A DNA stretch of 17,140 bases. Origin: JACQXX01 sp964639175. GTDB lineage: Bacteria > Acidobacteriota > Blastocatellia > Chloracidobacteriales > Chloracidobacteriaceae. Below the pieces are notes generated by a model. The model was given only the letters and a program-made list of their open reading frames with translations, was not told where the DNA came from and made no database searches. The translations under genes were made by a program, and so were the position numbers. Below, piece after piece: positions 13,744-17,140 of this stretch. The stretch covers positions 1-17,140 of the forward strand of contig CAZXCE010000107.1 of assembly GCA_964639175.1 (NCBI GenBank), read 5' to 3'. The stretch's first letter is position 1. Each line of letters opens with the position of its first letter.

Positions 13744-14922
13744 CTATTTCAAAACCGCTACGCCAGGAAGCTCCAGTCCAGATAAGAACTCCAGGCTCGC
13801 ACCACCTCCGGTTGAAACGTGCGAGACCTTATCAGCTAACCCGGCTTGATTGATTGCCGCCACACTATCACCGCCTCCAATAATCGTGGTGCCGTCACAG
13901 GCCGCCACGGCTTTGGCAACCGCCATCGTGCCTTCGGCATAGAGCGGGTTTTCAAAAATACCCATTGGGCCATTCCAGACAATCGTTTTGGCCTTTGCAA
14001 TTTCTTCGGTGTAGGCCGCAACCGTCGCCGGACCAATGTCATATCCAGCCAGATCAGCCGGAGTTTCAGCGACGGAAACCGTTTCTGGAGCCAGGTCTGG
14101 ACGGCTCAAATCAGCGACCAGGTGATCGGTGGGAATCAGGAATTTGACCCCGCGTTCTTTGGCTTTTTGTTCAAGTTCGCGGGCCAGGTCGAGTTTATCA
14201 TCTTCAACCAGTGATTTTCCAATTTCTAACCCACGGGCTTTTAAAAAAGTGTAGGACATTGCCCCGCCAATCAACATGACATTGGCGGTCTTCAACAAGT
14301 TGTCAATGACCTCAATTTTATCGGAGACCTTGGCACCACCCAGAATGGCCACAAACGGATGTTCCGGGTCATGGAGGGCTTTCCCGAGATAGGTCAATTC
14401 TTTTTCCATCAACAGACCAGCAGCTTTGTGAGTCAAAAACTCGGTAATGCCAGCCGTCGAAGCATGCGCCCGGTGTGCAGTCCCAAATGCGTCATTGACA
14501 TAGACCTCGGCCAATTCAGCCAGTGATCGGGCAAAATCAGGGTTGTTTTTCTCTTCTTCTTTGTAAAAACGGAGGTTTTCAAGCAAAAGAACTTCACCCG
14601 GCTGGAGGGCTTCAGCTTTTGCTTTGGCTTCGTCGCCAATACAATCCGCCGCAAAAGCAACTGGAACACCCAGCAGTTGTGACAATGGTTCAATGACCGG
14701 CTGCAAACTGTATTTCGGCTGGGGTGTTCCCTTTGGACGACCCAGATGTGATGCCAGAATGACCCGTCCACCTTTCTCGCGCGCCAGTTGGATGGTCGGA
14801 ATTGCAGCCCGGATTCGAGTGTCATCGGCGACTTTCCCTTCAGCGTTGATCGGGACGTTAAAATCAACTCGCATAAACACTCGTTTTCCCTGGAGATCAA
14901 GGTCTCGGATTGAAAGACTCAT
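13744..14922 (-). CDS. pgk: Phosphoglycerate kinase
   Basis: A 392-residue glycolytic enzyme transferring phosphate between 1,3-bisphosphoglycerate and ADP. It shows the family signature KRVFMRVDFNVPIN near the N-terminus, DDTRIRAAIPTI, ILASHLGRPKG with the substrate-binding His and Arg, LLLENLRFYKEEE, GTAHRAHAST, the hinge and nucleotide domain AILGGAKVSDKIEVIDNLL, IVWNGPMGIFE, TIIGGGDSVAAI and the C-terminal HVSTGGGASLEFL. Length is standard. AAAGGTG lies about 10 bases before the ATG and fixes the start. No other glycolytic gene is adjacent. Its ATG touches an in-frame ATG of the divergent gene, so its promoter must lie within 14923-15050. Confidence 0.96.
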   Translation of the reverse strand: MSLSIRDLDLQGKRVFMRVDFNVPINAEGKVADDTRIRAAIPTIQLAREKGGRVILASHLGRPKGTPQPKYSLQPVIEPLSQLLGVPVAFAADCIGDEAKAKAEALQPGEVLLLENLRFYKEEEKNNPDFARSLAELAEVYVNDAFGTAHRAHASTAGITEFLTHKAAGLLMEKELTYLGKALHDPEHPFVAILGGAKVSDKIEVIDNLLKTANVMLIGGAMSYTFLKARGLEIGKSLVEDDKLDLARELEQKAKERGVKFLIPTDHLVADLSRPDLAPETVSVAETPADLAGYDIGPATVAAYTEEIAKAKTIVWNGPMGIFENPLYAEGTMAVAKAVAACDGTTIIGGGDSVAAINQAGLADKVSHVSTGGGASLEFLSGLELPGVAVLK

Positions 14923-14967
14923 ATGTTTTGCACCTTTTTTCAGAGATGGATTGAAATGAAGGATGTG

Positions 14968-15855
14968 ATGAAGTATGAAAGAGGCTTTCCAGGATTATCA
15001 CAAATGCTGGCACGTGCCAAGTTAATTTCTTCTTTCATTTCACCAAATTCCATGGAGCAAGCCATCTCTTCTTCTTATTTGCCAGCCCTACGCCCACCCG
15101 CTATCTTTGGCTCGGTGCGGGTTGATAATGTCACTCAATCTGAAACCCTTGATCTAATTGAATCTTTCATTCGGTCAGGTGAGCATCATCGAATGGTTGT
15201 GGTCAATGCCTCTAAACTGGTTTTGGCTGAACAAGATCTGAAACTACGGGAAATTCTCGTCACTTCCGATATCATCACCGCCGATGGAATGTCGGTTGTT
15301 TGGGCTTCGCGCTGCTCACGGAATTTTGGTGCTGGGCTGGTCGAACGAGTCACGGGGATTGACACAATGATTGAACTTTCCCAGCGCGCTGCTCAAAAAG
15401 GGTACCGTATTTTCTTACTTGGGGCAGCACCCGGAGTAGCCCAGGCCGCCGCTCAACAACTGCAAACTGACTTCCCAGGTGTGCATATCGTTGGGTGCCA
15501 GGATGGATATTTTCCTGACTCAGAATCAGTACACATAGCTTCAATGATCCAGGCATCCCACCCTGATATTTTGTTCGTTGCGATGGGATCACCCAAACAA
15601 GAGCACTGGCTGGCAAGCTATGGCGCACAAACTGGTGCAGCGTTCTGTATTGGTGTAGGTGGGAGCTTTGATCATATTGCCGGGCGAGTACAGCGCGCCC
15701 CACGCTGGATGCAAAAGGCAGGGTTAGAGTGGCTATTTCGATTTGCCCAGGAACCACGACGGCTCTGGCGGAGGTATCTCATTGGCAATGCAGAGTTTGT
15801 ATCATTTCTTATTCGATTGATCCGAGCTTCACGATCCACATCATCCAGGATGTAA
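14968..15855 (+). CDS. WecG/TagA/CpsF-family glycosyltransferase
   Basis: Membrane-associated glycosyltransferase of the family that adds N-acetylmannosaminuronate or N-acetylmannosamine to undecaprenyl-linked intermediates of surface polysaccharides. The conserved core begins at FGSVRVDNVTQSETLDLI and includes VVVNASKLVLAEQD, ITADGMSVVWASR with the candidate catalytic Asp, RIFLLGAAPGVAQAAA, DILFVAMGSPKQEHWLA and FCIGVGGSFDHIAGRVQRAP. The start is uncertain. ATG 14923 abuts the divergent pgk ATG and leaves no leader. ATG 14968 has AAGGA 4 bases upstream and is used here. ATG 15052 would give 267 residues, closest to typical family length, but has no Shine-Dalgarno. No other polysaccharide gene is nearby, so the donor and acceptor are unknown. 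Confidence 0.88.
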   Translation: MKYERGFPGLSQMLARAKLISSFISPNSMEQAISSSYLPALRPPAIFGSVRVDNVTQSETLDLIESFIRSGEHHRMVVVNASKLVLAEQDLKLREILVTSDIITADGMSVVWASRCSRNFGAGLVERVTGIDTMIELSQRAAQKGYRIFLLGAAPGVAQAAAQQLQTDFPGVHIVGCQDGYFPDSESVHIASMIQASHPDILFVAMGSPKQEHWLASYGAQTGAAFCIGVGGSFDHIAGRVQRAPRWMQKAGLEWLFRFAQEPRRLWRRYLIGNAEFVSFLIRLIRASRSTSSRM

Positions 15856-15884
15856 ATCAGGAACAGTAGTTCCTTCTATAACCA

Positions 15885-15917
15885 AAAAATCCCACAGATA
15901 TTTTCTGTGGGATTTTT
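15885..15917. terminator. Bidirectional terminator between convergent genes
   Basis: AAAAATCCCACAGA (15885-15898) pairs perfectly with TCTGTGGGATTTTT (15904-15917) around a 5-base loop. A/T runs flank both sides, so it can end transcription of the glycosyltransferase gene (+) and of the gene at 15955-16884 (-). Confidence 0.92.
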
Positions 15918-15954
15918 AGTCTGGGACAAATGCTCACGATGAAGTCTTGGCTGG

Positions 15955-16884
15955 CTACTGCTTTTTCACCTCTGGTTTCGGTTTATCAGGTGCTGGCTTA
16001 ACCGAAAGATTGGGTGGAGGTAATTCTGGGTTCCCGGTTTTTGGGGTTGTCTCTAAGTTCAATTGTGACTTTTGGGTGATCCCCATATCAGGCAACTGAG
16101 CATTTTTTTCAAAGAGTACATAGTTAACCTCTGTCACTTTATTTTCAGACGTTACCTGTATACCGATTGTAACTTCACCTTTGTTGAAAAATTGGTTCAT
16201 GTACGGATGGTCTCCTTCAGTGATACTCATATCACCTTTCAAAGCCCAGCCTTGCTCAGTCATTATTCTCTGATAGTAGTCCCTCACTTGTGGAAACGGG
16301 TCTTTTGTTTCGTACCGATGGTGGACCGTTCCACTGGTGTTCAAGAAACGCTCCATTGGTTTTAGAGTGGGATACATTGGCACCGAACTCGGAAGATCTG
16401 GTAACCCTTTGGTTGAGGTATTTTTATCATCAACAGGGAAATCACCTTGTGGTGTGACCTGGTCTGGATTTGTCTGGGTATAGACGACAATCGCAACTCC
16501 AGTTTCTTTTCCTCGATTGAGCAGTTGAAACCCAACTTTTTGTGCTCCTTTCCGCCAAATCTGCATTGATGGAGATTTAGGCGGATCCATCACCCATCCG
16601 TTTTCTTTAAATTTTTCTTGATAAAATTTCAGGACTTCTTCATTTGGAAGCGCAACGGTCAAGTCATAGCGATCACCAGTTGCCGAGTTTGAAACTTTTG
16701 ATTTTACAATTGCTTGCGGATGATAAGGGATATCAACTGGCCATTCAGGTGGTGCATTTTTTTCTAAAGCAATGCGACCAGATGGACCTCCAGTGCGATT
16801 ATCGGTCCAGTATTTAATTCCAATTGCAGTTGCTCCGAGCAAAACAATAACAATGATTCCAATAAATGTTGCCTTTGACTTCAT
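15955..16884 (-). CDS. Membrane-anchored protein with duplicated domain, unknown function
   Basis: A 309-residue protein with an N-terminal KSKATFIGIIVIVLLGATAIGIKYW segment: basic residues then a hydrophobic helix, with no lipobox cysteine. It acts as an uncleaved anchor or signal peptide exposing the rest outside the membrane. Two related domains follow. The first runs from about VDIPYHPQAIVKSK to VLKFYQEKFKENGWVMD; the second from SSVPMYPTLKPMER to VRDYYQRIMTEQGWALKGD. Both have a proline-flanked YP/YHP start and end in FYxxxxxxxGW. The C-terminal tail is proline- and lysine-rich (NPELPPPNLSVKPAPD). I do not recognise a characterised family. It stands alone on the minus strand between two terminators. 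AAGGAAG lies 11 bases before the ATG. Confidence 0.78.
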   Translation of the reverse strand: MKSKATFIGIIVIVLLGATAIGIKYWTDNRTGGPSGRIALEKNAPPEWPVDIPYHPQAIVKSKVSNSATGDRYDLTVALPNEEVLKFYQEKFKENGWVMDPPKSPSMQIWRKGAQKVGFQLLNRGKETGVAIVVYTQTNPDQVTPQGDFPVDDKNTSTKGLPDLPSSVPMYPTLKPMERFLNTSGTVHHRYETKDPFPQVRDYYQRIMTEQGWALKGDMSITEGDHPYMNQFFNKGEVTIGIQVTSENKVTEVNYVLFEKNAQLPDMGITQKSQLNLETTPKTGNPELPPPNLSVKPAPDKPKPEVKKQ

Positions 16885-17084
16885 GGTCGAACGATCTTCC
16901 TTTTTCTTACTAGGAGTATTTTCTACTCTTCTGTTGAGCTAAAAGCTATTTAGAAACAGGTGCATTTTTTTCTCAATCCGAATTGCCAGTTTCAATAGCT
17001 GTCAACAGGTTTTTTGCCGGGTAAGGTTTCAGGTAAAGAATTTTCAGCCGGTTGTTTCGGTAGTGACTCTGGCTGATTATTCGT

Positions 17085-17117
17085 AAAAAAAGCGGGTGGG
17101 TTTTGCAACCCACCCGC
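17085..17117 (-). terminator. Terminator of a minus-strand gene beyond the window
   Basis: GCGGGTGGGTT (17092-17102) pairs perfectly with AACCCACCCGC (17107-17117) around a 4-base loop. On the minus strand seven T follow (17091-17085). It implies a minus-strand transcription unit ending just past the right window edge. Between it and 16884 I see no gene. Confidence 0.9.
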
Positions 17118-17140
17118 CGTGGAAGCAGGCCGAAGCACTG

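Overview
This 17.1 kb window is bacterial chromosome of moderate GC content. It carries dense housekeeping genes separated by repeat-rich intergenic regions. The gene content (ftsQ-ftsA-ftsZ, glmM, pgk, stand-alone ATP sulfurylase, a SufR-type regulator with an Mrp/ApbC ATPase) and the abundant 7-bp-periodic intergenic repeats would fit an Acidobacteriota-like Gram-negative, possibly Blastocatellia. That placement is an impression from protein style, not a computed result.

Layout. Positions 1-3.7 kb hold the end of a division cluster: the 3' part of ftsQ, then ftsA and ftsZ, closed by a strong terminator. Positions 3.7-5.1 kb hold a dispersed heptad repeat and then a minus-strand transcription unit: a conserved protein of unknown function (4366-5097), two tRNA-like RNAs immediately downstream, and a hairpin that looks like its terminator. 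In each tRNA-like unit the 3' half (T-arm, acceptor 3' strand, G73, encoded CCA) lies UPSTREAM of the 5' half (acceptor 5' strand, U8, D-arm). Each pair of halves forms a perfect 7-bp acceptor stem across a short linker. These look like two circularly permuted tRNA-like genes in tandem, linked to one unknown protein, and they are the most unusual thing in the window.

Positions 5.1-7.7 kb hold an AT-rich divergent intergenic region and then a plus-strand iron-sulfur operon: a SufR-like regulator, an Mrp/ApbC-type P-loop ATPase and a 73-aa unknown protein. Its consensus promoter has a dyad operator exactly filling the -35/-10 spacer, and a probable GTG start lies near the expected transcription start. 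Positions 7.7-12.3 kb hold plus-strand genes for a glycerophosphodiester phosphodiesterase, ATP sulfurylase, phosphoglucosamine mutase and an AAG-family 3-methyladenine DNA glycosylase, separated by heptad-repeat elements that often run up to a start codon. Positions 12.3-14.9 kb, on the minus strand, hold a CPA2 cation:proton antiporter and pgk. Positions 14.9-15.9 kb hold a divergent WecG/TagA-family glycosyltransferase. Positions 15.9-17.1 kb hold a minus-strand membrane-anchored protein with a duplicated domain, then a terminator belonging to a gene beyond the window.

How they work together: ftsQAZ is a functional cluster for septum assembly. The sufR-like/mrp/73-aa genes look like an autoregulated Fe-S carrier operon. 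The unknown protein plus permuted tRNA-like RNAs looks like a separate RNA-centred module. The remaining genes are individually placed metabolic or transport genes.
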